A stretch of DNA of 35,043 nt from Candidatus Woesearchaeota archaeon (lineage in GTDB: Archaea; Nanobdellota; Nanobdellia; Woesearchaeales; GW2011-AR9). Location: NCBI GenBank assembly GCA_013204355.1, contig JABMOA010000017.1, forward strand, positions 1 to 35,043. Reading direction: 5' to 3'. A program made the position numbers and the translations under genes. Below are positions 1 to 7,148 of this stretch, one piece after another. The notes beneath the pieces were generated by a model. That model had not been told where the DNA came from. It saw only the letters and a list, made by a program, of their open reading frames with translations, and ran no database searches. Every line of letters starts with the position of its first letter. The first letter of the stretch is position 1.

Positions 1-37
1 AAAATTTAATTAAAAAAAAGAAAAAGAAAAAAAGTAT

Positions 38-490
38 CTAATCAAGATACATCTTAAGACGTTTGAAGTCTAAATTCCATTTAGCCTCTATTTTACCAGA
101 TCTCTTATAGTACTTAACCAATCTTCGGATCTTTGAGGTTGTTAAAAGGTCACCACGTTTTGCAGTCATATCATGATTATTTTTTTCACGGTGCGCATGA
201 ATTGCAACTAACCTCTCAATTAAATTTAATAAATCTTCAGGTAATTTTTTACTAATACCATTTTCTTCTAAGATTTGTGTAATCTTTTTTTCAGTTAATG
301 CTTTGACACTATGGATTCCATAAGAATCTCGTAAAACAATCCCAATTTCACTTGAAGTTTTTCCTGCTTTGGAATACTTCATAATTAATTTTTCTACTTC
401 TTTACCTTTAAAAGGAGCCCATGCTGGTACATGTTTTATTGGTGTTGTACTTCCACTAACGCCCTTCTTTCTACTATGCATTCTTGCCAT
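38..490 (-). CDS. rps15: 30S ribosomal protein uS15 (archaeal S15 / eukaryotic S13 type)
   Basis: Small-subunit ribosomal protein that binds the central domain of 16S rRNA. The 150-residue product has the archaeal layout: an N-terminal extension beginning MARMHSRKKG, an extension domain around residues 25-80, and a C-terminal S15 core with the rRNA-contacting signature around HDMTAKRGDLLTTSKIRRLV and the ending YYKRSGKIEAKW. The length matches archaeal S15 and not the roughly 89-residue bacterial form. The ATG is preceded by a good Shine-Dalgarno site (AAGGTGA on the minus strand, about 494-503), which supports this start. It is transcribed alone, divergently from the membrane gene at 707. 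Nothing is unusual. Confidence 0.97.
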   Translation of the reverse strand: MARMHSRKKGVSGSTTPIKHVPAWAPFKGKEVEKLIMKYSKAGKTSSEIGIVLRDSYGIHSVKALTEKKITQILEENGISKKLPEDLLNLIERLVAIHAHREKNNHDMTAKRGDLLTTSKIRRLVKYYKRSGKIEAKWNLDFKRLKMYLD

Positions 491-677
491 AATTTCACCT
501 TATGTTATTTTAATTCAATGTGAGAATGAGATTTACCCATCTCCAGTATGTACAAGCTTTTGACCGATACATCTCTTGAATAAATATAATTTGACTCACT
601 CCTTTAAAAACCTTTTGGGAAAAACAAAAATTTTTTTCTAAAGAACATACTTTTTGGTCATGCTAAAAGACATAAAT

Positions 678-687
678 TAATAAAAGA
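678..687 (+). promoter_or_regulatory. TATA box for the 707 membrane gene
   Basis: TTAATAAAAG is centred about 25 bases before the ATG at 707. That spacing places transcription initiation at or next to the start codon, so the mRNA is probably leaderless. No Shine-Dalgarno site is visible. This is inferred from spacing and composition only. Confidence 0.5.
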
Positions 688-706
688 CGTTTACTTTCCA
701 AAACAC

Positions 707-1096
707 ATGACAGATGTCCCAATCTCATTACGGCGATGGTTTTTTGTACATTTTCTTATTGATTTTGCATTTGGAATTCCTTTATTCTTTAAACCTTCAT
801 GGATCCTCGCATTCTTTGGTATAACAACATTTGATCCCATGTTAACAAGATTAATAGCAGCCGCATTATTTGCAATTGGTGGTTCCTCATTATTAGCATA
901 TCATAAGACTCATGAAACATATCATGTCATGATCAACCTCAAATTAATATGGTCAATAACTTCTATAGCTGGGTTAATCTGGAGTATTCAAGAAGGTGGA
1001 CCACCACAATTATGGAGTCTAGTAGTAGTATTTACCATCTTTACAATAGTGTGGATTTATTACAAAGTCAAGTTAGACAAACGAAAAGTTTATTAA
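707..1096 (+). CDS. small polytopic membrane protein, unknown function
   Basis: A 129-residue hydrophobic protein with about four predicted transmembrane segments, near residues 10-28, 42-62, 75-92 and 100-120. The C-terminus is basic (KVKLDKRKVY) and by the positive-inside rule probably cytoplasmic. It starts MTDVPISLRRWF and has an FGIPLFFKPSW turn after the first helix. The pattern of four short helices with a PxW loop recalls small DUF-type integral membrane proteins, but I do not recognise a named family. The start is supported by a TATA box about 25 bases upstream. The gene precedes a membrane-anchored orphan (1143) by 46 bases in the same direction, so the two are probably co-transcribed. 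Confidence 0.75.
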   Translation: MTDVPISLRRWFFVHFLIDFAFGIPLFFKPSWILAFFGITTFDPMLTRLIAAALFAIGGSSLLAYHKTHETYHVMINLKLIWSITSIAGLIWSIQEGGPPQLWSLVVVFTIFTIVWIYYKVKLDKRKVY

Positions 1097-1130
1097 CGAT
1101 TTTACTCTCATTCCATTATCAAAAAAAAGA

Positions 1131-1136
1131 AGGTGA
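1131..1136 (+). promoter_or_regulatory. Shine-Dalgarno site for the 1143 gene
   Basis: AGGTGA lies six bases before the ATG at 1143. It contrasts with the apparently leaderless gene just upstream and supports translation of the second gene from an internal ribosome site on a shared transcript. Confidence 0.7.
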
Positions 1137-1142
1137 CAAATT

Positions 1143-1997
1143 ATGATATCTCCAAAACCACATCAACCACAATACCACGTGCGATTTTATGTTGTAATGA
1201 CAACAGTAGTTATAGGTGGAATATTTATCCTCTTACTTATGAATAATGGGGCGGGGGGCTTCACGAGTGCATTTATTTCTGATTCTAATGGGGCCTCATT
1301 ACTCCAAGGATTTGGTGCAGATAATGGAAATGATGTCCTTATGGACACAATTTCAAATAATGAATTAAACGCCCTTAAAGCAACAGGTGTTGATTATGCA
1401 GAAAAAGATCCGTTCTTAGAAGATTCAAACATTGTTAAGACTCAAAATGATTTGCAAGAAGCAACACACACAGTAGATTTAACTTTAACATTTGATCAAA
1501 TTCCAAAAGTAAACCGTCAAGCAAAAGTAAAAAACATGGTGATTGTATTTGATAATACAGCACCAAAAATAAGCATCAATGACGATTTATTAGAATTAAA
1601 TAACCAAAACGAAGTAACCTTAACAATGGAAGATTATCTTGGCGATTTCATTTTTGATGAAGATGGTCTTTCTTTAAATGGAAAAGCAAAAAGTCTTTCA
1701 GTCAATGATATCAAATTATCTGCACGAAAAGAGATCAAACTTTCTTTTACGAATCTAGAATACAACAGTATAAATGTTGGAAGTATTGAATTGCAAGATA
1801 TTGAAATTCCAAAAGGAACAGGAACATTATCCCTTGGAAATAGATTAACATATGCACTAGCAGAAGAAAAGTTAACTATTTTCTATTTTAATGGAAAGTT
1901 AGATGTTAATCACGGAGAAGGAACATTACTAACAATGGCAGGCATCGCACGTGGTATAAGTGCAAGCGGTGAAGAACTTCTTTTAAGTATTCGTTAA
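1143..1997 (+). CDS. membrane-anchored extracytoplasmic protein, unknown function
   Basis: A 284-residue protein with a short basic N-terminus and a single transmembrane helix at about residues 17-35 (VVMTTVVIGGIFILLLM), followed by a soluble, beta-rich domain rich in Asp, Asn and Leu. From about residue 95 to the end there are repeated patterns such as KVKNMVIVFDNTAPKISIND and KEIKLSFTNLEYNSINVG, which suggest a beta-sandwich or stacked beta repeats facing outside. There are no cysteines and no catalytic motif I can name. A good Shine-Dalgarno site supports the ATG. Its 3' end overlaps the convergent Nop10 gene by four bases. I do not recognise a named family. Confidence 0.75.
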   Translation: MISPKPHQPQYHVRFYVVMTTVVIGGIFILLLMNNGAGGFTSAFISDSNGASLLQGFGADNGNDVLMDTISNNELNALKATGVDYAEKDPFLEDSNIVKTQNDLQEATHTVDLTLTFDQIPKVNRQAKVKNMVIVFDNTAPKISINDDLLELNNQNEVTLTMEDYLGDFIFDEDGLSLNGKAKSLSVNDIKLSARKEIKLSFTNLEYNSINVGSIELQDIEIPKGTGTLSLGNRLTYALAEEKLTIFYFNGKLDVNHGEGTLLTMAGIARGISASGEELLLSIR

Positions 1998-2167
1998 AGT
2001 AAATTTTTCTTTTTTAATTCTTCTTTTTTTGTTTGCCTTCTATAATCAGCATACTTGTCATCTAAAGAAAATTTTGGTGGCTTTGGTTGCTGGGTTTCTT
2101 CCCCACATTTAGAACAAATTTTCGCTAAAGAATAAACACCACATCCACATTTAAAGAGGTGCTTCAT
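1994..2167 (-). CDS. nop10: H/ACA ribonucleoprotein protein Nop10
   Basis: Nop10 is the small scaffold of the archaeal H/ACA RNP, which directs pseudouridylation with Cbf5, Gar1 and L7Ae. The 57-residue protein begins MKHLFKCGCGVYSL and carries a zinc-ribbon-like set of cysteines (CGCG...CSKCG), followed by the family signature PKPPKFSLDDKYADYRR and a basic tail. The reading frame is open 20 codons further upstream, but Nop10 proteins begin at the MKH used here. This start lies one base after the aIF2-alpha stop codon, as expected for a coupled operon. The order aIF2-alpha then Nop10 is a known archaeal arrangement. Confidence 0.95.
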   Translation of the reverse strand: MKHLFKCGCGVYSLAKICSKCGEETQQPKPPKFSLDDKYADYRRQTKKEELKKKNLL

Positions 2168-2168
2168 C

Positions 2169-2951
2169 CTAATCGCTTTTCTCCCGATCAAACACGGCAG
2201 TTGATTGTTTATCCACAAATTTATCAAGATGTTTTTGAACTTCCTTCAATGTTTTTTCTGCAGGTTTATAATCAAAATCTTCAATCACTAATTTATATTT
2301 TCCTGCACCCAAATAAAATAAAGTAAGAGTATCTGAAACTTTCTCAATTGCCATAAGGGTCTTTTTAATTTTATCAACACCTTCTGAATGGTAAGTGGTA
2401 ATTTTTATTTCACCTTGAATAATGAATGTTTTTGGTTTGAATTTATCTAAAACTGCTGCCTTCACTTCTTTTGCAATTTTTGCATCAATACCAAGACTTG
2501 TTAAATCAAATTTTTCATCCATTACAAGTTCTTTAAAACAAAGATGTAAATGAGAATAATCTTCAAGAATTTTATCTGCTAATATTTTATATAACGCTTC
2601 TGGTGTTGTTTTTAATTTTTTAGAAACTGCTTTAATTAAACTTTCTGCTTTTAATTCCTGTTTGATTTCATCTAACTTTTCCCTGCGTTGGTTTGAATTC
2701 ACTCTACGTAATGAAAGATCAATATGTCCCCGATCTTTGTGAATTCTGAGAACTTTACAGACAATCTGTCTTCCTTCAGAAACAAAGTCACGTAAATTTC
2801 TAATTCTTCCTGGAGATACTTCAGAAATATGAATCATACCAGAATCGTTGTATTCTAAAAGGTCTACGAAAACAGAACTGGGATAAATTTTTGTAACTTT
2901 ACATAGTACAATTTCATCCTCTTCAGGAAGCCCTTTAAGTTTATACATCAT
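2169..2951 (-). CDS. eif2a: translation initiation factor aIF2 subunit alpha
   Basis: Alpha subunit of the heterotrimeric factor that delivers initiator tRNA to the small ribosomal subunit. The 260-residue protein has an N-terminal S1/OB domain at about residues 10-85 (DEIVLCKVTKIYPSSVFVDL, MIHISEVSPGRIRN, GHIDLSLRRV), a helical domain at about 90-170, and a C-terminal alpha/beta domain that contacts the gamma subunit. The length fits archaeal members. It starts with two consecutive methionines, and either could initiate. A possible TATA (TTTAAAG) about 26-29 bases upstream would make it leaderless. It sits downstream of eL42-eS27 and just before nop10. Confidence 0.97.
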   Translation of the reverse strand: MMYKLKGLPEEDEIVLCKVTKIYPSSVFVDLLEYNDSGMIHISEVSPGRIRNLRDFVSEGRQIVCKVLRIHKDRGHIDLSLRRVNSNQRREKLDEIKQELKAESLIKAVSKKLKTTPEALYKILADKILEDYSHLHLCFKELVMDEKFDLTSLGIDAKIAKEVKAAVLDKFKPKTFIIQGEIKITTYHSEGVDKIKKTLMAIEKVSDTLTLFYLGAGKYKLVIEDFDYKPAEKTLKEVQKHLDKFVDKQSTAVFDREKSD

Positions 2952-3072
2952 TTTATTATATTATAAGAGGAGTTCTTTAAAAATGCTTCTAAAATTTGTG
3001 AATAGAAATTAAAGTAAAGACCATAAATCATTTCAATTCAAAATTAAAAAATAATTATGAATTTCCTAAAAT

Positions 3073-3252
3073 TTAATTTAAAACTTCAAGAATTCTTCCA
3101 GCAAGTTTTGTCTTTCCGCCTGTAGGAGAAGCTAATTCTTTCTTACAAACTAAACAGGTTACTGGAGTACTTACATTACTGAATATAATCTGTTCATTCT
3201 TACATTCTGCACAACGTACTTTAATAAATTTTGATTTGGTTTCTTGTATCAT
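3073..3252 (-). CDS. rps27e: 30S ribosomal protein eS27
   Basis: A 59-residue zinc-ribbon ribosomal protein. Translating the minus strand from the ATG at 3252 gives MIQETKSKFIKVRCAECKNE, then QIIFSNVSTPVTCLVCKKEL and ASPTGGKTKLAGRILEVLN. The four zinc ligands form a CAEC...CLVC pair, and the ASPTGGK and ILEVLN motifs are diagnostic of eS27. The start overlaps the stop of eL42 by four bases (ATGA), which indicates translational coupling. The order eL42-eS27-aIF2-alpha-Nop10 is a typical archaeal translation operon. The gene is short and easily missed. Confidence 0.97.
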   Translation of the reverse strand: MIQETKSKFIKVRCAECKNEQIIFSNVSTPVTCLVCKKELASPTGGKTKLAGRILEVLN

Positions 3253-3557
3253 ACGAATTCAACTCTCTTTGCACGCATTCCTGATGGCTGGACGCTTGAC
3301 TTTTTACATACTGAACATGTATATCGTAAATCGGTTTTTTTAGTTGCTTTTGCACCAGTACGTTTAAACTTTGTTACAGCTGGACGGGAATATTTACCAT
3401 GTCCACCTATTCCACGTGCTAAACCCCGTTTCCTTGAACGATATTTAGACCCTACCGTTAAAGGACTAGGAGATCGCTTTTTATTCTGTGCTACTTTCTG
3501 CTCTGTATGTGTTTTACAGATTTTACATAATCTCTTCTTTAACTTTGGAATTTTCAT
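3249..3557 (-). CDS. rpl44e: 50S ribosomal protein eL42 (L44e)
   Basis: Large-subunit protein near the tRNA exit site. The 102-residue protein is strongly basic, with zinc ligands CKIC near residue 11 and CSVC near residue 81. The central segment SKYRSRKRGLARGIGGHGKY and a Lys/Arg-rich linker match archaeal L44e in length and order. It is the first gene of the operon that continues with eS27 (four-base overlap), aIF2-alpha and Nop10. A probable TATA box lies at 3635-3645, and an 18-base sequence shared with a hairpin element lies just beyond that box. Confidence 0.97.
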   Translation of the reverse strand: MKIPKLKKRLCKICKTHTEQKVAQNKKRSPSPLTVGSKYRSRKRGLARGIGGHGKYSRPAVTKFKRTGAKATKKTDLRYTCSVCKKSSVQPSGMRAKRVEFV

Positions 3558-3634
3558 TTTGGTTTATTCAAATAAATTCTTAAGAATGCTTAAACATCCT
3601 TATTGTCTTCATGATTTATGTGTTAGAACGAGGG

Positions 3635-3645
3635 TTATTTAAAAA
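3635..3645 (-). promoter_or_regulatory. probable TATA box of the eL42-eS27-aIF2-alpha-Nop10 operon
   Basis: On the minus strand this reads TTTTTAAATAA, preceded by a purine-rich GAAACC that could act as BRE. It lies about 80 bases before the eL42 ATG, which implies a 5' leader of roughly 50 bases. An 18-base terminus shared with the element at 24959 begins about 15 bases further upstream. Confidence 0.45.
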
Positions 3646-3660
3646 GGTTTCTGAAAAACC

Positions 3661-3678
3661 GGCTAATATGAAACCCTC
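3661..3678. repeat. solo copy of a hairpin-element terminus
   Basis: GGCTAATATGAAACCCTC is identical to the left end (24959-24976) of the element upstream of the IMPDH-family gene, and it is followed here by unrelated sequence. No second end is seen in the short gap before the pth2 stop at 3712. It may be the relic of a decayed or deleted copy. As with the complete elements, it lies immediately upstream of a TATA box, here that of eL42. Confidence 0.5.
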
Positions 3679-3711
3679 AAAAAATTTGTTTTTTTGATAG
3701 CTTAAGGTTAT

Positions 3712-4056
3712 TTAAAGTAACTTCAGCTCAGAAACCAAGGCATCTATCTTTTCTTCTTCATTTGGCCCAATTCCAACACACGTCCTTGTACCTGGTGCAA
3801 TCACGGTTCTTCCCGCATCTGTGATTAAAGAAACGTTCAAACCTTCATCTTTTGCCATCTGAAAGTATTTAATCAATTCCTTCTCATCAGCCACTTTAAG
3901 GACGATTTTAGGCATGCCACTAGATTCCCATGCCTTAACAATCTTAGAATCAGAACGTAGCACTGAAACAACGGATGCATGCGCTACTTGTGCACATGCT
4001 TTTCCTTTCGGAAGCTTTAAATCGGTCCTCATCAATATAACTTGTTTGTATGACAT
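3712..4056 (-). CDS. pth2: peptidyl-tRNA hydrolase, archaeal/eukaryotic type (Pth2)
   Basis: Releases tRNA from peptidyl-tRNA that has dropped off the ribosome. The 114-residue length is typical of Pth2. Family motifs are the N-terminal MSYKQVILMRTDLKLPKGK, the catalytic-helix segment KACAQVAHASV, and the C-terminal ITDAGRTVIAPGTRTCVGIG with the conserved D-AG-T and G-GP residues. A TATA-like GTTAATAAAG on the plus strand (about 4078-4087) is about 26 bases before the ATG, which suggests its own leaderless transcript. Confidence 0.97.
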   Translation of the reverse strand: MSYKQVILMRTDLKLPKGKACAQVAHASVVSVLRSDSKIVKAWESSGMPKIVLKVADEKELIKYFQMAKDEGLNVSLITDAGRTVIAPGTRTCVGIGPNEEEKIDALVSELKLL

Positions 4057-4088
4057 AATAATAAAGAAAAGAATTGAGTTAATAAAGA

Positions 4089-4496
4089 TTACTCCTTTTT
4101 GAGATTTGTAGAAAGAGCATTTAAAAAATCATTTATCTCACCATCATTTAGAGATTCAAGATAATAAAAATCTTTTAATACTGGGAGAACTGAAACAGGA
4201 GCTTGGAAAGAAAGAGATGCAACCGTAACAGCAACACCATTAGATCTATGAGCTTCAACAAGGTGAGCATAATAGAAAGCCAATTCTTCTAGAACATTAG
4301 ATATCTTTGACATAATTTGTATCCCTTCTAAATATGGTTCATTAGAAGGGGGCATTGTTACCCCATGAGTCGCACATGCTTCATAAACATTTTGAGAGGT
4401 AATAGTTCTGCTAATGCGTTCTTCTAATAATAAAAAATTGTCTTCTCTAGTTCCCAGTTTAGTAGCGTTAACTAGATAATATTTTGCATTTACCAT
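4089..4496 (-). CDS. hypothetical protein, unknown function
   Basis: A 135-residue soluble, mostly helical protein with no signal peptide or transmembrane segment. It begins MVNAKYYLVNATKLGTRED. A central helix pair (MSKISNVLEELAFYYAHLVE) is followed by a hydrophobic stretch VAVTVASLSFQAPVSVLPVL that is not long enough to be a convincing membrane helix. The acidic C-terminus ends in LKKE. No family is recognised. It follows the TrmB-type regulator by 29 bases on the same strand and precedes pth2 by 32 bases, so it could be co-transcribed with the regulator. Confidence 0.6.
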   Translation of the reverse strand: MVNAKYYLVNATKLGTREDNFLLLEERISRTITSQNVYEACATHGVTMPPSNEPYLEGIQIMSKISNVLEELAFYYAHLVEAHRSNGVAVTVASLSFQAPVSVLPVLKDFYYLESLNDGEINDFLNALSTNLKKE

Positions 4497-4525
4497 TTAA
4501 TTTTCTGCTTATTAATTTCGTATTT

Positions 4526-5311
4526 TTACTTTTTCCACTCGTTTTCAAACAAACCAGCAAAATAGTTTACGAAATGAGGTGCTTCTACCCATACTGCACA
4601 ATCATAACTTTTATGAACTTTATTGTCGTCTGTTAAGAACAATAGAATTTCGCTATTATCAACTAAACAGAATCGTGCATTAATATTTTTATGAGTTTGA
4701 ACTTTTCCAACTTCGGAAAAACCTTCTACAATATCTTTATGTGTACCAATAGGAACTGCAACTTTAACATTTACACCACGTTTTACTGCTTTTCGTAAGT
4801 GACTTGCAAGTAAATTGTATTTCCGTTCTGCACCTTGTTTTGAAAGTAATAAGGTAATACTTGATTTTGCATTTTTAACCATAGATACTATATGTTCATG
4901 TGTTTTATCTCGTCCACGAAATGCACCAGATCTATCGGTTGGATCAACTAATTTCACACCTTCAACGTGTAAGGTGTTTAATTCTGATAGAATATCTGAA
5001 TCTTTTAATTCTGATAATACTTTAGTTTGTAATTCTGCTTCTACAAGAACTTTTTTCTGTACTCTTTCCACAACTTCTGCGGGTGGAACTGCTAAATATT
5101 TGATAGGTTTTCCAACTTTTACGATAATGAAACCTTTCTTTTCAAGTGATTCTAAAACATCATATGCTCGTGATCTTGGCACGTTAGAAATATCTGATAA
5201 TTCTCCTGCTGTTGAGACGCCTCTACTTAATAGAGCTACCCATAGTTTGCTTTCATAGGAATTTAAGCCAAAGTCTTTAAGTTTGTTTAGGAAATCTTTT
5301 TGAACGATCAT
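4526..5311 (-). CDS. TrmB-family transcriptional regulator
   Basis: A 261-residue DNA-binding regulator. Residues about 1-80 form a winged helix typical of TrmB: LKDFGLNSYESKLWVALLSR, then AGELSDISNVPRSRAYDVLE with the recognition helix, and EKKGFIIVKVGKPIKYLAVP as the wing. A short coiled coil (VVERVQKKVLVEAELQTKVL) follows. The C-terminal domain, about 120-260, resembles the phospholipase-D-like effector domain of TrmB-type proteins, here probably without catalysis. The ATG has a GGAGG ribosome site about nine bases upstream. Family members sense sugars or redox state; the ligand here cannot be read from sequence. Confidence 0.9.
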   Translation of the reverse strand: MIVQKDFLNKLKDFGLNSYESKLWVALLSRGVSTAGELSDISNVPRSRAYDVLESLEKKGFIIVKVGKPIKYLAVPPAEVVERVQKKVLVEAELQTKVLSELKDSDILSELNTLHVEGVKLVDPTDRSGAFRGRDKTHEHIVSMVKNAKSSITLLLSKQGAERKYNLLASHLRKAVKRGVNVKVAVPIGTHKDIVEGFSEVGKVQTHKNINARFCLVDNSEILLFLTDDNKVHKSYDCAVWVEAPHFVNYFAGLFENEWKK

Positions 5312-5380
5312 TTTAATTGTGCCTCCACAACATCCCCAGAACCTCTCGTCTCTAATGAATATGTTATAATAAGCCTATTT

Positions 5381-5390
5381 CTTTATAAAT
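5381..5390 (-). promoter_or_regulatory. TATA box for the TrmB-family regulator
   Basis: Minus strand ATTTATAAAG, preceded by CCGAAAG as a possible BRE. It lies about 75 bases before the ATG, so unlike most promoters here it implies a leader of about 45-50 bases carrying the GGAGG ribosome site. A second TATA-like TTATAATAAG is slightly closer to the gene. Confidence 0.5.
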
Positions 5391-5428
5391 CTTTCGGAAC
5401 CGTAATCTCTCTAGAGTGACAACACCAA

Positions 5429-5713
5429 TTAATCCACTGTGAACAATCTACTATCTGTCACCTTAAATAATCCAATCCTCGCGCCTGCATCTAACCATCC
5501 ATGTGCGTAATTAAGCGCTGCAAAAGCTAGAACCATATCTTGTTTGTCATTTAGAAAGAACTTCGCATCTTCGTGATATCTAGACGCCATATCAAAGAAA
5601 TCTTCTGCTTGTTCTAATCTCTCTTCATCAAACTTATCTCGTGCTGCATCTAATGCTTCTTTAGAAATCTTGAAATACGCATCCAGTTTCTCTTGTGTGA
5701 TTGTGTTGTTCAT
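5429..5713 (-). CDS. DUF357 family protein
   Basis: A 94-residue, all-helical archaeal protein. The family pattern is clear: KLDAYFKISKEALDAARDKF, then a helix with DFFDMASRYHEDAKFFLNDK, and the characteristic LAFAALNYAHGWLDAGARIG. The helical-hairpin arrangement resembles HEPN/TPR-like small domains; function is unknown. The start lies six bases after the stop of the upstream orphan (5720-6088), which indicates one transcript. Both follow the exosome-rpoK block on the same strand. Confidence 0.9.
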   Translation of the reverse strand: MNNTITQEKLDAYFKISKEALDAARDKFDEERLEQAEDFFDMASRYHEDAKFFLNDKQDMVLAFAALNYAHGWLDAGARIGLFKVTDSRLFTVD

Positions 5714-5719
5714 TTTATA

Positions 5720-6088
5720 TCATTCAAAAGGTGTATCAGGATCAAAAATTTCAAAAATGTATTGATCTTGTGAAAAATATTTTTCCAAAGTTTTCAACAA
5801 CAAACCTTTATCAAATTTCCCGAAATCAGTACTTTCTCCGTCAAAAGATAAAAGAGGTTTGGGTCTTCCATTTAAAAAAGATGAATAATTCCCACCACCT
5901 TTTTGTCTAGGAACTGGATTTATTTTATAATTTTTTACTTCTTTATCAAACCGTGTCACAATTTCATGATGATACCCTTGATCATTTTCTCTTTGAATAC
6001 GAACATAACCTTCGCCATCTGATCCTTCAAATAGCATAAACTTTATTGTTCTTCCTTCACGAAATATGGGTAAATTATTTAATGTCAT
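5720..6088 (-). CDS. hypothetical protein, unknown function
   Basis: A 122-residue soluble protein with no membrane segment or cysteine. The N-terminal half looks like a small beta barrel or sheet (EGRTIKFMLFEGSDGEGYVR, then YHHEIVTRFDKEV). A Gly/Asn-rich loop (PRQKGGGNYSS) follows, then a C-terminal helix (GLLLKTLEKYFSQDQ). No family is recognised. A TATA-like element about 26 bases before the ATG (near 6110-6120) suggests a leaderless first gene with DUF357 as the second gene. Confidence 0.6.
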   Translation of the reverse strand: MTLNNLPIFREGRTIKFMLFEGSDGEGYVRIQRENDQGYHHEIVTRFDKEVKNYKINPVPRQKGGGNYSSFLNGRPKPLLSFDGESTDFGKFDKGLLLKTLEKYFSQDQYIFEIFDPDTPFE

Positions 6089-6153
6089 ATTTTAATTAAA
6101 TTAAGGTTTCTTTAAAAGAATTATGGTTAAAAATAAATTAAAAAAATAAAAAA

Positions 6154-6360
6154 TTAAACCCTCACGGGCCTTTTTACAGTAATTGGAAGAACACCTTCAT
6201 CAAATTCTAAGATTGCAATCTCAATTGGGTCAAAGTTAATTTTAGCTAACTCAGCTTGATCTAACTTTACTAAAAACGGTGCACCCATACTAATTTGTAA
6301 TGCGCGAGAACCGATCATACGTGCTTTTTCATACTTTGTATATTTAGCTACATCACTCAT
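6154..6360 (-). CDS. rpoK: DNA-directed RNA polymerase subunit K (RPB6/omega homolog)
   Basis: RpoK helps assemble and stabilise the archaeal RNA polymerase clamp. The 68-residue product has the compact RPB6 core: YTKYEKARMIGSRALQISMG (the EKARMIGSRALQI signature), then APFLVKLD, and a C-terminal strand ending ITVKRPVRV. Its ATG overlaps the rrp42 stop codon by four bases (ATGA), so it is translationally coupled to the exosome operon. In many archaea rrp42 is followed by L37Ae and an RNA polymerase P-type zinc subunit, whereas here rpoK follows directly. Confidence 0.95.
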   Translation of the reverse strand: MSDVAKYTKYEKARMIGSRALQISMGAPFLVKLDQAELAKINFDPIEIAILEFDEGVLPITVKRPVRV

Positions 6361-7148
6361 TGTAGTTTCCCCCGAAGGAAGTTTGCTTTATCCAAAGCAA
6401 GATCTACTGCCTTCATCACTTCATCAATTGTCATCGTTCCTTCTCCGCCTTTTTGCATTGCAGAAATTACGCCTGTTGCGTCTGAAGAGACTGTTAAACG
6501 TGTGTCACATGCATCTTCTTCTTCTACAGTTGGATCAACAAGTAAATTTCCACCAACCCTGAATATGGTGATGGATAATGTATCTTTTGCAATTGGAAGA
6601 GATTCATCAGTATGTTCTTTGTAATTAACATTTCCTTCTTCATCAACAACTGGAAACTTGGTATCTTTCAAAGCTGCCATTACTGCAAGACCTGCTGCGT
6701 CAAATAAGTTTCCTGCGTCATTAACTGAAACAATATCAACCATAACAAACCACGCTTTCTCACCTTTTGTAATACAAAGTTTCTTTGTATCAATTACATG
6801 AGATTCTCTAATTCCACGATCAGTAACACGTGCAAGTTCAATTGCAGGCATCTGAGGTGGACCTGGTTCATAACGTGAAGAAGATAACGGTGTTAATTCT
6901 GCGTTAATCATCAATCCACCTTGATTAGGTGTGTCAGGATAAGGTTTTTCTAAACTTAACTTTACACCTGCAATCACAACAGTATCACCAATCCGAACTT
7001 TCACAGAACCTTCAGCAGATTTTGAGATGCTTGATTCAATTTCAATTGGGCCTCGGTATTCGTCTAACTTACGGCCATCAAATCTTTTACCTTCTTTAGC
7101 TAATGCAAGAACTGTGTTTTTATTAAATGTAATCATTGCGGTATTCAT
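6357..7148 (-). CDS. rrp42: archaeal exosome subunit Rrp42
   Basis: Non-catalytic RNase PH-fold partner of Rrp41 in the hexameric exosome ring. The 263-residue protein has the RNase PH fold throughout: KRFDGRKLDEYRGPIEIESS, VKVRIGDTVVIAGVKL, a substrate-channel region with SSSRYEPGPP, and VSVNDAGNLFDAAGLAVMAA where the catalytic acid of Rrp41 is not conserved. Length is normal. It overlaps both neighbours (rrp41 and rpoK) by four bases, consistent with a tightly coupled operon. Confidence 0.97.
   Translation of the reverse strand: MNTAMITFNKNTVLALAKEGKRFDGRKLDEYRGPIEIESSISKSAEGSVKVRIGDTVVIAGVKLSLEKPYPDTPNQGGLMINAELTPLSSSRYEPGPPQMPAIELARVTDRGIRESHVIDTKKLCITKGEKAWFVMVDIVSVNDAGNLFDAAGLAVMAALKDTKFPVVDEEGNVNYKEHTDESLPIAKDTLSITIFRVGGNLLVDPTVEEEDACDTRLTVSSDATGVISAMQKGGEGTMTIDEVMKAVDLALDKANFLRGKLQ

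Noticed and set aside
612..621. CCTTTTGGGA near the uS15 promoter, matching part of the end of hairpin element 1
   Set aside because: Only ten bases match, no partner arm or direct repeat is visible, and the sequence is simple enough to recur by chance.
3244..3642. Plus-strand 132-codon open frame opposite the eL42 gene
   Set aside because: It is the antisense shadow of eL42; the minus-strand product is a clear ribosomal protein with zinc ligands.
4815..5258. Plus-strand 147-codon open frame opposite the TrmB-family gene
   Set aside because: Antisense shadow with no promoter or ribosome site; the minus strand encodes a recognisable regulator.
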